Origin: Golubevia sp. BC0850
Lineage: Eukaryota > Basidiomycota > Exobasidiomycetes > Golubeviales > Golubeviaceae
Length of the DNA stretch: 64,000 nucleotides
Reading direction: 5' to 3'
NCBI GenBank assembly: GCA_012976225.1
Contig: JAAVVG010000025.1
Location: 284,003 to 348,002 of the forward strand
Part shown: positions 13,447-24,770 of the stretch, piece after piece
Layout: each line of letters begins with the position of its first letter
How positions within the stretch are numbered: the first letter of the stretch is position 1
Notes under the pieces: generated by a model
Seen by the model: only the letters and a program-made list of their open reading frames with translations
Told to the model about the DNA's origin: nothing
The model's database searches: none
Made by a program: the position numbers and the translations under genes

Positions 13447-14261
13447 ATGTCTGTGCGTTTACTTCCTGCAGAGATTCTATCCATGACATTTGAATTTGCC
13501 TCTTTATCTTTCAAAGATCTCTCTTTGGTTTGTCAAGACTTCTATTCATCTCTTCTCCTCTATGTTTTTCCACTCTTCGTCTCGCTGGTCCCTTCGACGA
13601 ATTTCTCTCAGAAAGAACTGACTGGATAGATGCTAGACCAAGAGTTCAGAACAACATCAAGAGATTAATACTAGATGTCGAAGATGCTGCAAACTTAAGT
13701 CCAATCACTATGGGAACCTTCGATTCAATCACCTCACTCCCAAACTTGGAAAGACTTTCTATCGTCAACTTCAAAGCTCAGTCCACCAACAATAGAAGAC
13801 AGAACAATATGAACAAAAGGGTTTCAGAAATGTATCGTAACAGATGGGCCAAGCTCTTTCATACTTTGGGACGCAACATCAAAGTTTTAGGCATCTCCGA
13901 CCAAGCGTTTATGAGTATTCCTGTTTGGAATTTTTGACATTTGTGTCAAATTAACATCATAGTCACAAAGTTGGACATGGATGCTAACATTAGAAACATT
14001 GGAAACTATATTGAGTTGTTTGATGAAGATATGAAGGAGGGGAATGCCTGGGTTCAAGCGCTCGGTCTATGTGCTTACAACTTCTCTTGCATTCAACTTC
14101 CTGAGAAACGTTTAACTCTTCAGCTGGAACGTCTCACCTATCAACAGATAGCACGCATAGTTCTTCCTCTGCTTTCTGCTGCTGAGTTTCAACAGGAACA
14201 AGCAGACACTGAAGGCCTTGACTCCTTTGGATCGAGGTGTCAAACCGTTTGGACAATATGA
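13447..14261 (+). pseudogene. Broken F-box-like gene
   Basis: The start encodes an F-box-like motif: LLPAEILSMTFEFASLSFKD followed by LVCQDFYSSLL, the usual pattern for substrate receptors of SCF ubiquitin ligases. Right after YVF the frame is lost at a TTTTT run (13566-13570). A coding-like frame resumes one base over with STLRLAGPFDEFL and runs to a TGA at 13935-13937. The same frame then stays open to 14261, with coding-like sequence (KLDMDANIRNIGNYIELFD). So there is one frameshift and one in-frame stop. I tested GT-AG introns across both breaks and none restored the frame. It may be a young pseudogene or contain assembly errors. The F-box assignment is moderately sure; the target is unknown. 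Confidence 0.55.
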
Positions 14262-14517
14262 ACTCTCGCAAACGATAAACCTCCAAGTCTATTTAATCGT
14301 ATCACTTCTGTGATTCTTATCTATTCTGCTCTCCTTTGGAGTAGTCTTGAGACGTCGATCTACAATTCTGGCGAGAAGCTACAGAGTGGGAGAGAAATGA
14401 TTGGTCAGAAGAGTTCATGGGAAACCAATGAACGCTCGACCTTCCGGTGGTGACTTGTTCGAACCAATCGCTTCGAACCAACCGCATAAATGTTCCATTC
14501 TGATCTACTTTCTCCCT

Positions 14518-14919
14518 TTATCCACTCAGGAAAGTCAGGCATCGCTCTCCTTCAAGTTCTTCACTTTTGCACTCACCAGTTGAACGGACTTCCTCCTTTT
14601 CCTCTTCCTCAGCTGTATCTATCCTTCTAACGAACACCCTATCACCACTCTGAAGTCCCATTGATTCGACCGTCTGATCTCAATTGAAGTAGACGGGCGG
14701 CTGACGAGCTTGAGGGTTAAAGCAGAAGCATTTTCCGAGCTGAAGAGTTGGGACCTGTTCCTCATGATTCAAGCCTGCTCCCTTGCAAAAAGCTTTGAGA
14801 ACTTTCTCTAACTTCTGATAAGGTCTGACTCCTTTTACGTCTAGAGGAAGGGATTGAAGTAGGCAGCCATGAGCTTCGATCTTGTGGCAGAAGAAGAGCT
14901 TCATGGAGTTGCTTGACAT
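14518..14919 (-). pseudogene. SUMO/ubiquitin-like small protein, interrupted by TGA
   Basis: An open frame of 133 codons broken only by a TGA at codon 80 (14680-14682). Before the stop it reads LEKVLKAFCKGAGL...LGKCFCFNPQ, and after it VESMGLQSGDRVFVRR. Together these follow the SUMO/Rad60-SLD pattern: a helix with the xLxxLxxxFCxxxG motif, a strand with xFxFDG-like residues, then LxxGDxIxV. An intact paralogue lies at 59450-59902 with the same blocks (KKVLKKFCKKSGL, HKCFCLDG, LKNGDRLFVRRVE). There is no diglycine end, so it need not be a conjugated modifier. A 21-nt GT...AG stretch spans the stop and would keep frame if removed, but that is shorter than known fungal introns. Pseudogene, read-through or micro-intron all remain possible. 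Confidence 0.6.
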
Positions 14920-15226
14920 TGGAGGAAGAGAATGAATGAAAAGAGGTTCGGGAAGTTTGGTAGAAGAAGATGTGAGATACCTCCGACTCTCTGTTGAAAA
15001 GATGAGAGAAGAGAAGATGAAGAAAGTTGTGTCTCTCTTCGGGTTTCGATCATCCGGATGAGAACAACACTTGTGCGGAGGCGCGGAGGCAGAGTATGTC
15101 TATATGCCTCTCTCCCTGTCTTTCTCTAAGCGATATTTTTTTCTAAAGAAACTTTTGATATGAATACAGTGTAAAACACAACGGAGAAGGCTCGGCCCTA
15201 TTTGAAGGTCAGCGCCTTTCAAAGAC

Positions 15227-18200
15227 TCATTTCCTCCCTCTCCCTCTTTCACCTCTTTGAGCGCTTGATTGAGATTGAGAAGCAGTTGCAGCTCTACTCG
15301 TTCTTGCGGATCTTCTTTGAGGAGGAGCAATAGGGTCGACCTTTTGTTTCTTTCCCCTCGTTGTCTCTTCTTCCTCATCCTCAATCTCTCCATCCTCAAG
15401 TTCCTTCTCACCTTCATCCGGCTCCATTCCATTATGACCCTCAACTTCAACTTCAGAAGCTTTCTTTGTCTCAGAACTTCCACTAACCTTCTTCTTCTTT
15501 TCCTCTCTCTTTCTCTTCTGTTTCTCTCCAGTTTCGAATTTCCTCATCAATTTAGGTTCTTCAACTTCTCTTCCATGAGCGTTCATTAAATGGCCCTTCA
15601 AAGTTTTGAACCTCTTATAGACCTTATCACAAGGTAAACCATTTGAATTGAATTCAGGACATTTCAAAGTCGATTCTTCTCCTTCTTCTGGTTCAGGTGA
15701 ATATTGAATCGAGTTGGTTGGAGAAGTCGGAGGAAGTAATTGATCCAGTTGAAATTTTGTTAAAGGTTTCTTTCTGGAGGTCGAAGTTGAAGGTTGAAGT
15801 TCTTCTTCTTCTGAGTCTCTATACACGAGATCATCGTCGAGATCTGGAGTTGGAAGTTTTTTCTTGCCTCTTCCTTTTGAAGCTGGAACTTTGCGTTTGA
15901 GTGAGGTTTTTGAGGTACTTGCAGCAGCACTGCTAGAAGATGGATCAGAGGCAGAAGCTTGTCTCAAGTCTCTTGCTTGAAGCTTCATGAAGCGATCCCT
16001 TGCCTGTAAACAGAAAAGAAAAGAGTCAGGCATCTGAGAACTCACTCAATCCCCTAACCAAACCTCTCTCCATTCTCGATAACATCGTTCATTTTGACTC
16101 ACTTGTTTATCAGTCATTCCACCCACGTGTTCTCCAACTTCAACCCAACTCATACCTTCCTTTCCAGCACATGCCCTCAATCTATCATCTTCTGCTTCAG
16201 TCCAACGTCTTCCAACAGCATCTCCTCTTCTCGTTGGATCGGTAGGTCCTACTTCCAAATCCACTTTTTTGCCTTTCCCTTTTCCTTTTACAGTACTGAG
16301 TTCATCATCATCTTTAGTCAAATCAGTAACAACGCTTAATCTACCTTTCCATCTCTCTCTACATTGTTGAGGAGTTCTACCTGGAACGTAAAAAGCTACA
16401 CTTTTCCAATCACTAACATCAGCTCCAAAGACTTTGAGAGCTGAAATCAAGTGTTTGTCTTCATGAGAGAACCATTGACCTCTGTAAATTGAGGAATCCA
16501 AGCCTGTCACGTATCTTTGATGACATTTGAAGGCTTCTCGATTGGTTCCTAAACGATCTCCGACTAGAGATTTGAAGTGAAACAGAGAAGGAGAAGGAAG
16601 TTTCCAAAAGAGAAGAAGTCAGCTGAAAGGAAACTCCAAGAGTGAGGGAGAGGAAGAAGAGCAGAAGCGAGAGTAAGCTGTGACTTACTAGTATTCCATC
16701 TAGGACCAACGATCTTAATCAACCTTAACAACTCCTGATCTTCTTTCTCAGTGAAAGGAACACTCTTAAACTGAGATAACGAACTTCTAGTGAAAGCTGC
16801 CATACATTGAGCTCCATTTCTTCCAGTCTGAGGTTTGGGGGAAAGAGATAGGCGATAAGAAATGCCATTTTTTGGAAGGAGATACTTTGCCGTCCAATTA
16901 CAAGCGGAAAATTGAAACCTTTAGCACTCACATTAAGAAGTCTAGCAATCTCCTCCCAATCGATTTCGTCTCCAATCTCCAACTCGTTCTCTTCCTTCTC
17001 CTTACCTTCACCATTTTCTGTCTCTACCTCCATGTCCACTTCAACTTCTCTTTCCTTACCCTTCCCTTTTCTCATACCCTTTACGATAGCTTTCCCTTTA
17101 GCCTTACTTTTTCCTTTACCCTTGCTTTGATCCCTATCCTCCCCATCCTCCCCATTCTTAACCTCCCACAACCCCCCAACAATCTCTTTCAACCTATCCT
17201 GTTCTTCATGACTCCATTCATCAGAATTCAAACCAGGTCTATCATGCATTAGCCATCTAGTTCTACAATCCTCAGAAGAATGAGTTCCGACTGAATCTGC
17301 TACTTTTTTCCAATTGACTTGGTTTTCTTCGTCTTCTTCATCTGGGTTTTGATCTTCTGAAGCTCCATGAAAAGAGTCTTGCATTTGAGAAGAAGCTTGC
17401 ATCTCTTTAATATTGAGAGGTAAAGATGCTAGAGTAAGTTCCATTACAGACATAGAATCAACCATTTGCGAAGGTTCTTTGATTAGAGAATCGTTTAAGG
17501 CTTGACGTAGGAAGATTCTTTTGCATTCTGCTAGGACTGCTTTTTTCAGGTTTTTGACGTCTGCTGCTATCCCTGTTTGGGTGTTTATGAGAGTAGGTTT
17601 TGGATCGAAGAGATAGAAGAGAAGCTGTCAGTGGGTGGGTGGCAAAGTCAGAAGAAAAACAGCGAACAAAGCCCATCAGAACTCACACATGGTAACAGTC
17701 GCTAATTGACGGAACTCTAAGTTCTCATCGGCATGCAATCGAAGTAGTGGGATCTGGGAATCAAAGATGAGGAGTGGTCAGCGATTGAAAAGGAAAGAAA
17801 AAGGATGGAGGAATTGAAATTCACAGAATCGACCAATCTTGGAAATCTAGGTAGATGGTAGCTCTCACGTTCTATGATAGGCATGAGTCCAAACGGTGAA
17901 TCTTCGGCTTCAATTTTATCAGCGTATTCTAATCGTCTCTGTTGAAAAAGAGTGAGAGATAGACAGAAAGGTCAGCCCAAACCAGAAGAGACTCTGACTG
18001 AGCAGAGAGCGACGACTAACCTGAAACTCATCCAAATGATCATAAGCATATTTGATCCCAGCTAACAAGCTAATAGTTTTATCTTGCTGATTAGCATTCA
18101 ATTGACTCGCAAGTCTCAAATCGGCTTTCTGTTTCAAGATTTGATTGAATTCCACTTGATCATTTCTAGCTTCAATCTTTTCTGGAAGATGTGAGATCGG

Positions 18201-18446
18201 TTTAGATCTTCTCTTCTTTGTGATGGTTTCATCCACATTTGAGGCAGAGTTAGATGGTGGTGGAGGTGGTGGAGTAGGATTAGGAGGTCCTAAAGGTCTA
18301 GAAGATTCAGGATGAGGATCTTGATGATGGATTGAAGTAGCAACCGAAGGTGATGGTGGAGAAAATAAATCTTCGAACTCTCTTTCTCTTTGTCCAGTTG
18401 GAGTTGAAGGTGAAGCTGCTCGACCTATTGGTAGTGATAAATCCAT
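15227..18446 (-). CDS. Multi-repeat Myb/SANT DNA-binding protein (SNAPC4-like)
   Basis: Nuclear DNA-binding protein with about five tandem Myb/SANT repeats in the middle. Seven exons (18446-18021, 17938-17825, 17753-17687, 17572-16932, 16827-16689, 16563-16103, 16003-15227) give 874 residues with matching phases. Repeat cues include VNWKKVADSVG...CRTRWL, EWSHEEQDRLKEI...IDWEEIARLL, FTEKEDQELLRLIKIVGPRW, WFSHEDKHLISALKVFG...CRERWKG, and RRWTEAEDDRLRA...SWVEVGEHV. The number and spacing of repeats resemble SNAP190/SNAPC4, the large subunit of the snRNA gene activator, but a Bas1-type regulator is possible. The C-terminal part has a C2H2-like finger (C-x9-C-x12-H-x4-H in the CPEFNSNG...HLMNAH segment) and a long acidic/basic tail. 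The N-terminus is Pro/Ser-rich. Confidence 0.72.
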
Positions 18447-18614
18447 TCTCTCTTCACTGGAATTAAGTTAGACCAATTGAATTGGCAACATTGGATGCAA
18501 GGGAAAGGAAAGGGAAGGTGAGAAACTCGAATCCACTTCTTCTGTCGCAACCATCAGCTTCAGCATCAGCACCAGTTGGAAATTCGATCTTTTCCTAACG
18601 ACCTTTGACTAGAA

Positions 18615-20302
18615 ATGGGAAGATACGCTGCTTTAGTCTGCGGTAAGTAGTGACAAGCTTCAAACGAGAACTCAAAGGTGCAGAGCAGAGCTGAGCTTCA
18701 AGTCCTTCCATCACAGCTTCTGAATCACCTCTACCTCTGACTCTACTACTTTCAGGTCCAGCCGGTTCAGGTAAATCAACTTTCTGTTCAGCTTTAATAT
18801 CTCATGCCCATTCGATTGGAAGAAACGTTCATCTCTTCAACTTAGATCCAGCTGCAGAGAGATTCGAATACGCTCCAAGCATAGATATCAGAGATTTGAT
18901 CGGCCTGGAAGATGTCATGTCTGAAATGGGATTGGGTCCCAATGGTGCTTTGGTTTATTGCTTTGAGTGAGTATGGAGTACGAGAATGAGATGAGAGGCA
19001 GAGAAGATGATTGGAGGATGGAAGAGAAGAGAGTCAAGCAACTATAGGCTTCATTTGGAATGCCTCAAGGAAGTTACGCTCGAGTTGAAGGGGTGGAAGT
19101 GAATGTAAATCATTTCAGGCTTGACAATTGACTCTGATGAGTGCGGAAAGCTATCAGTCTCAGGGAGAAGCCCATCATTTAAAGACATTCCCAAACCTCT
19201 AATCTCTCTCTCTCTCTCTCTTCCTCTCCGCAGATATTTACTAAACAACCTAGACTGGTTAGAAGAACAACTAGGAGCTTTCAACGATGATTACCTAATC
19301 ATAGATTGTCCAGGTAAGTGTTTCAAGAAACTCTTCTCTCCACTCTATCTCCCACTTAACCCTTTCCCATTCCACTCCTTTCCTTCAACCCCTCAGGTCA
19401 AATCGAACTCTACACCCACACACCCTTAATCTCCAGACTTTCAAAAATCCTTCAATTAAACTATCAATTTCGAATTTGTGCTTGTTATCTTTTGGAATCC
19501 CATTTCATAGATGACAGACCTAAATTTTTTGCTGGAACGTTAAGTGCCATGTCTGCCATGATCAATTTGGAATGTCCACATATTAATATCTTATCAAAAA
19601 TGGATTTGTTAAAGAGAGGTGATACGGGGAATACTGCAAGTTCAAGTCGAGCAGGAGGAGTAGGTGGGATAGGAGGGGGAGGGTTAGGAAATAGAGAATT
19701 AGAAAGATACTTAGATCCAGATCCAACTTTGTTGATCAATGAAATTAATGAAAGTACAAATCCTAGATTCCATGAGTTGAATAAGGGGATCGTTCAATTG
19801 GTGAGTCTTTGAGGGGATTAGAGTCTTTGACGATGGCTTGGAAGGATGTCAAAATTTCTTATGATTTTTCTTCTTGGAGTAATCTTTTATTTTCATTGAC
19901 TCATGATCTCTTATTTTTTCTAACTCTTTGTTGATAATCAGATCGACGACTTCGCGATGGTGAATTTCATGCCTTTAGATGTGACGGATGATGATTCTGT
20001 TGGAATGATTTTGAGTCATATCGATAACACCATGCAGTATGGAGAAGATGAGGTGAGTTTCATTTCGAGCTTTGTACTTGCTGTTTCAAAACAACGCAGA
20101 GAGGACCAGAGATGATCCTCGAAGAGATGAAGATGCGAAGGACTTGCTTTTTTTTCTTCGAGTTTTCAATTTTCTTACAACCCCTTTTTTCTTCTCTCAA
20201 CCTTCTGTTTCTCTTCTTCTCTTGACCGTAAATTTCTGTCAATGCTAATAGGAACCGAAAGAACCCAAAGACATGGATACTGGAGACTTCGATGAATCTT
20301 AG
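18615..20302 (+). CDS. GPN3: GPN-loop GTPase 3
   Basis: Small GTPase of the GPN family that acts with GPN1/Npa3 in assembly and nuclear import of RNA polymerase II. Six exons (18615-18642, 18756-18966, 19234-19313, 19397-19800, 19942-20052, 20252-20302) give 294 residues in phase. The start [18 protein letters not shown] contains the P-loop. The Gly-Pro-Asn insertion that names the family is at residues 70-72. [11 protein letters not shown] is the switch/G3 region, and the NILSKMDLL block is the guanine-specificity motif. ARFE-like DPAAE is also present. Oddly, a Ser/Gly-rich loop ([15 protein letters not shown]) is inserted after the SKMDLL motif, where most family members are shorter. Divergent from the Myb gene, with 168 bp between starts. 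Confidence 0.95.
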
Positions 20303-21096
20303 TGGCGATTCCTTTTTTCGATCCTCTCTCTCTCTCTTTCTGGTATGATGCACAGTCAGTCTCTGTTGATTTTTAATCTCTTTTCATTTAGTTTCGCTTT
20401 TTACCATCAATAATTGTACAACAATAACTTCTAGATCGCAATCGATACTGTTTCCTTTCTCTGTCGCTTCGGAAGGATCGAGAAAAATTCAGGCCAAACT
20501 GCCAAAGTTGGGTGGAACAGCAAGCGTTTTGACTTCCTGCTATTGAATTGCCTGCTTAAAGTTTCTAGAACCTTGTTCAGAGTGGAGCGCGAACAATGCA
20601 ATAGTCAGATGTTGTTCTCTCTCCTTAGAACACAATATCGCTCAATTCTAATCAGCAGCCTCAGCCTCAAGAGTGTAGTGCAAACTCAACCAAGACTTCC
20701 ATTTTACTTCTTGCGTTGATCAAAGCGAAAGCTCAACCCAAGAATCCTCTTCATTCATGTCCGCAAGGTGAAGTCAACTTTGAAGCTATACTTCGGTCAC
20801 ACACGTCGGATCTCGTGGCTGCCTAAATCGATCTCCTCCTCTAGATGTAACAGGAGTCAAGCCTTTCTATTGTTTCCAAAATGGTTTAAACATTCAGATA
20901 TTCTGATGTTAAATGACTTCGAGAACCTTCGTTTGAAGAGAGAGGGAGAGAACTTTCATAGAGCCAGCAGCCAGCAGCCAGCCGGCAGTTCCGGTCTCTT
21001 CTGAGAACTCCTCTCTTCTATGCTGGTCAGATGGCTTGAGATTTTGAGAAGCTCTAGAAGCTTCGATGATACAAATGGCTGTGCCATTCCGTACCT

Positions 21097-21110
21097 CTCT
21101 GACGTCAGAG
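21097..21110. promoter_or_regulatory. CRE-type palindrome upstream of Grg1-like gene
   Basis: A perfect 14-bp palindrome, CTCTGACGTCAGAG, contains the full TGACGTCA site recognised by bZIP factors of the CREB/ATF type. It lies about 375 bp before the start codon. A one-mismatch version (AGACGTCA) occurs upstream of the paralogue near 34018-34025. Confidence 0.5.
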
Positions 21111-21369
21111 CTAGACGTGGAACTTGGTTGTTGAAATGACGTTGTTCGACTTGTTGGGGCAAAGAGGAGAAGAGAGGGTCTGAATCTGAACACTGCATCG
21201 ACCTCCACACCCCTGATTCTGGATTCGGAGTTGATCGATTGATTCCTCTCCTGAAGTGCACATGATAGCGTTTTCAACATCTAGGCCCCCTCTTTCCTTT
21301 TAGATTACAGGTCACGAGAATAGGTTGTTGAATCGAGCTTCAAGAGCGTTCACCTCCACTCGCGAAAGG

Positions 21370-21378
21370 TATATAAGG
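21370..21378 (+). promoter_or_regulatory. TATA box of the Grg1-like gene
   Basis: TATATAAGG sits about 115 bp before the ATG, a normal distance for a fungal core promoter. A strong TATA box fits a highly induced gene. Confidence 0.55.
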
Positions 21379-21485
21379 AGGTTGTTTTCCTACGGTTTCT
21401 TAACTCTCCTCACCTTCTTCGAAACTTTTTGCCAAACTTCAACTCAACTTTATTCAACCCAGTCTCAACACCGCACTCTATCAAA

Positions 21486-22303
21486 ATGCAAACTGTCACT
21501 GGTGAGTAAAATTCTACCCTAGATTCGCTGATGTTGGTCGGATGCCGCCCTCGGAAAGTGCTTCTGTTGCCAGGGACAGTGGTGGCTGGGAACCATGGAC
21601 AAGACCCTAGAGGTTAAGCACTAGACTGTTGAGACGGAATCTGGTCTACGCAGCGTTGTTGAGGGAGAACCACACAGAAGCAAGGTGACTGCGCTACTTT
21701 CCCGTCAACGAACCCCATCTTTCCTTCTCAATTCTACACACAAGAAAGTCGTGTAGAATGAAGTAGTAATTGAGAAGAGTGTCGAAGCAGAAAACAGCAT
21801 TCTTGCTTTTGTCCTACCCCCTCCACTTCAGCATTCCAACTAATCCTCTCGCTCTCTTCATCCCTTTCCCTTCCTTTTGCAGATGCCGCTAACTTCGTTG
21901 GAGACAAGGTCAACGAATTGACCTCTGGAGCCTCTAAGGAAGCCAACAAGGAAGTGAGTTCAGGTCGTGATGAAAGGGCTCGAGTGAATCCTTAAGGTGG
22001 AACATGCTGGCTCACTTCGAGGATGGCCTGCTCCAGAAATGAGAGACCATTCTGGAAAAACGAATACCTTCCATTCAATCATCATCAACCCCCCAGTCCT
22101 TCAACGCATTTGCTGACCCCTTCACCTCCACCCACTCTCCCCCTCCCCTCACTCACTACCCTCTCCCTCAGATCGCCAAGGGTAACACCGACGCTTCCCT
22201 ATCCACCCGTGCTTCTGCCGCTAAGGATGCTCTAGGAGACAAGATGAACGAATCCAAGTCTGGTGCTTCTGCTGAGCTCAACAAGGAGAAAGCCAAGAAC
22301 TAA
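21486..22303 (+). CDS. Grg1/Ccg-1-like small stress protein, copy A
   Basis: A 72-residue, Ala/Lys/Ser-rich hydrophilic protein in three exons (21486-21501, 21883-21953, 22172-22303; 16, 71 and 132 nt). It matches the glucose-repressible Grg1 (clock-controlled Ccg-1) family of fungi: MQTVTDAANFVGDKVNEL, ASKEANKE, AKGNTDASL and a KMNESKSGAS...EKAKN end. The family is abundant under starvation and stress, with no known enzymatic role. A paralogue at 33372-33899 has exons of the same lengths and phases. Intron 1 is long (381 nt) for this window. Confidence 0.85.
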
Positions 22304-22602
22304 ATCACCTTCCCAAGTCTACTTCTGTCAAATAACTCTTGTGTCCTCAATGTTGCAAACTTCTCGCTATGATTTACGTTGAATTCATCTCATTTAATAC
22401 CTTCATCTTGATTTTGTCGGTTGTGAGCGTCGTCTGCAACACAAAGTCAACGTGCCAACGTGAATGAACGAACTTCCTTCAGTAACGCAACCCACTGCTC
22501 TCTCCATTTCGATTCATTTCGAAACAGAGTCCCCCATCCCACATCTTTACTTCTCATCCTCATCTTCTTTGATGTAAGAGCTATAGAGATGAGAAGGTTC
22601 CC

Positions 22603-24432
22603 GTGAAGGACAAGAATGTGAGAGCGGAGGGTTATTGGGAAAGACAACTTGATCATGGAAGTGAACTCACTGAGCCCGAAGACGAGGAGGAAATCGACAT
22701 TAAATTAGAAGAGTCAGATGAGTATGATGTAGAAGAAGGATCCGGTAACTCGAAGAAAAGGAAAGGGAGGAAAAGGAGGAAAAAGAATGTGAAGGTACCT
22801 ACTAGTGGTAGTGTGCGGAAAATGGATGCTCCTACAGACGAGCATGGTAAGTGAAAATTGAGTTTCAGCAGAATGAATGCCAAAAAGGAACAAAAACAGA
22901 TCACGAATTAGAGATAAGGGGCGGGAAGATGGCAAGGTGTAGTCGACTTCTTGGGAAGCTTTTCTTTCCCTAAAGTCCATTTGAAGGGTCCCGAGGACTG
23001 CAACTTCGAATTTCAAGTGATTTCACTCCCTTATAAGAGCCGAGAAGGTTGGCAACAAGATTGCTGTAAGAGTTATATCGAACTACATACTGATTTCAAT
23101 GGTCTCGTCCCCTCCCCCCTTCAATTCTCTTAACCAAAGTACCTGGAGTAATCACACCACATCTCTTGAACTGGTTCAAGGCTCTCTCAATCCGTTCAAA
23201 TAACAGCACTGAGTTTAAGGAACAGAACAGACCAGTGTTGATTATTATCAAAGAGGAATTCCGTTTGTTCTGTGAAAAACTCAGACAAGGTTTAGTCGAA
23301 CTTGAAAACACACTCAATGAAGATCAGGATCTGAAAGATTGTCTCTGTCGAGAGAACCACTCACGCCCATCTGTAACGAAGCCAACTTGTAAGTTTGACC
23401 TGAAGCCTATGCAGCGCTCATTGGCTGACCTCGTTCCTTATCTGCTGCACCCAGACAAAATACAAATTTCATTCAGCGCTCTTCGTGGCATACGGATTGA
23501 AGAAACCCATGCTGGTTACCATCTCATTATTCAACCTAATGGTCAAACGAAGTCTATTGGAGGTATCGCTCCTTATAACTACAAATCAGAGGCAAAGACA
23601 AAGTAGTGGCAGTAAGCATCGAGCTCATCAAATCTTTGACACTGTACGAAGCTCTCTGTACGATCCAGAAGTTGAAGACGGCAAACCATTGGACATTAGA
23701 GACAGAAAATGGTATATTGTTGAACACCAGTCACAGAAATGGTGAAAGATTGAAAGAAATTGTACATGACAAAGAATCTGTCAAGATGGTTGGTGAGCCT
23801 AAAGAAGCTGGGATCTACCGAAAGAGAGATAAGAAAAAGACCTCAAAAGAGACTCTCTGGGGTGCTTCCATGAGGCAAGTCCTAGTGGTGAGTTTCTGCT
23901 GGTTGGCTGTTGTCCACCCTCACAAGGGGTTTTTTTTTCAGTTCCATTGACCTGTGAATGTTCCACTTCGGCATCACTCCGCTCGTAATCCAGCTGCCTC
24001 CTAAAGTTGACGAAAAACCAATTTCAAAAGACTTTCTTGACATGCAATGGATGCTCTTGAAACATCACTGGGTTGAGAAACAGTGAGTCCCAAAATTGAT
24101 GGCCGAGGATTCCACCCATCAAACCAAATCTTTGAACTTGAATGCTTAACCCTGCACTCAACAGATATACTGACGAAGAAGTCCTTTCTCCAAATTTCAT
24201 AGACGCGCTTCTGACACAAGCTAGAGTTATGAAACCATTCATTCAGCATCTCAATTGGATGGTCCACCCTCCCCCTTCAGTCATTCATCCACCAAAGGAG
24301 AAGAAGCCAAGCACTCCTAAAGTTCCAAAGAAGGGATCGGTCAAGGCTCGAATCAAGAAGCCGACTCAGAGCAAGAAGAGCTTTAGCTTCGCTGAAGCTC
24401 TTCCCACTTTCAGCAGTGTTAATCTTTGCTAA
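22603..24432 (+). pseudogene. Decayed gene of unknown family
   Basis: Coding-like segments follow one another in shifting frames. The first (22603-22854) is acidic then Lys/Arg-rich and has no in-frame ATG, so the 5' end seems lost. A segment ending SYIELHTDFNGLVPSP loses frame in a poly-C tract (about 23109-23119), and the next frame continues with ILLTKVPGVITPHLLNWFKA. A second shift near 23589 moves from APYNYKSE to GKDKVVAVSIELIKSL. The last segment (24142-24432) is basic and ends inside the antisense dehydrogenase relic. I do not recognise the family. An intact relative elsewhere in the genome would settle it. Confidence 0.45.
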
Positions 24433-24770
24433 AACTTCAGAATTGGCTTGTAATATTTGAAAGAGCTTGGTTACAAGATCTTGCCTGAATTTTCCGGTCG
24501 TTCTGCCCCATTGCTTCTGAGCTGAATCTGCAGCTTCGATCGTATCTTCAGCTCCCATGTCTGGAACCGTTGCAGCCTCAGATAGAGTAGCTTTGTCTGG
24601 GGCAAGGGGGGGGGGGGCGGTGGAAAGGTGGTCTTAGCCGTTCTATTCTTTGTAATCGTTCGCACCTAGCCACTTCCTGATTTGAGAACTGATTTAGATT
24701 TAGCCTTTACCCATTCTCCATTGATAAAAGCTTTAAGTTTGAGCAAAGATGGGTCTTTCAGGGTGAGCAT
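24380..24770 (-). pseudogene. Truncated succinate-semialdehyde dehydrogenase relic
   Basis: Reading the minus strand from an ATG at 24770, the frame gives LKDPSLLKLKAFINGEWVKAKSK, the typical N-terminus of SSADH/aldehyde dehydrogenases. After a stop and a probable old intron with a 12-base C run, it resumes with KATLSEAATVPDMGAEDT, then TTGKFRQDL and AKINTAESGKSFSEAK. Similarity ends there. Only about the first 110 residues remain of an enzyme that is normally near 500. The cofactor and catalytic domains (conserved Cys and Glu) are absent, so this is non-functional. It overlaps the end of the decayed gene on the other strand. Confidence 0.75.

Larger units (their letters stand above)
20303..21485. 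other. Intergenic region upstream of the Grg1-like gene
   Basis: No gene is supported. It holds the GPN3 3' end and a long upstream region of the Grg1-like gene, including a CRE-type palindrome and a TATA box listed separately. Overlapping frames around 20909-21280 carry no recognisable domain. Confidence 0.5.

Noticed and set aside
13920-13960. 40-nt GT...AG stretch that might be an intron removing the TGA in the F-box-like gene
   Set aside because: Removing it shifts the downstream frame into an early stop, so it cannot rescue the gene.
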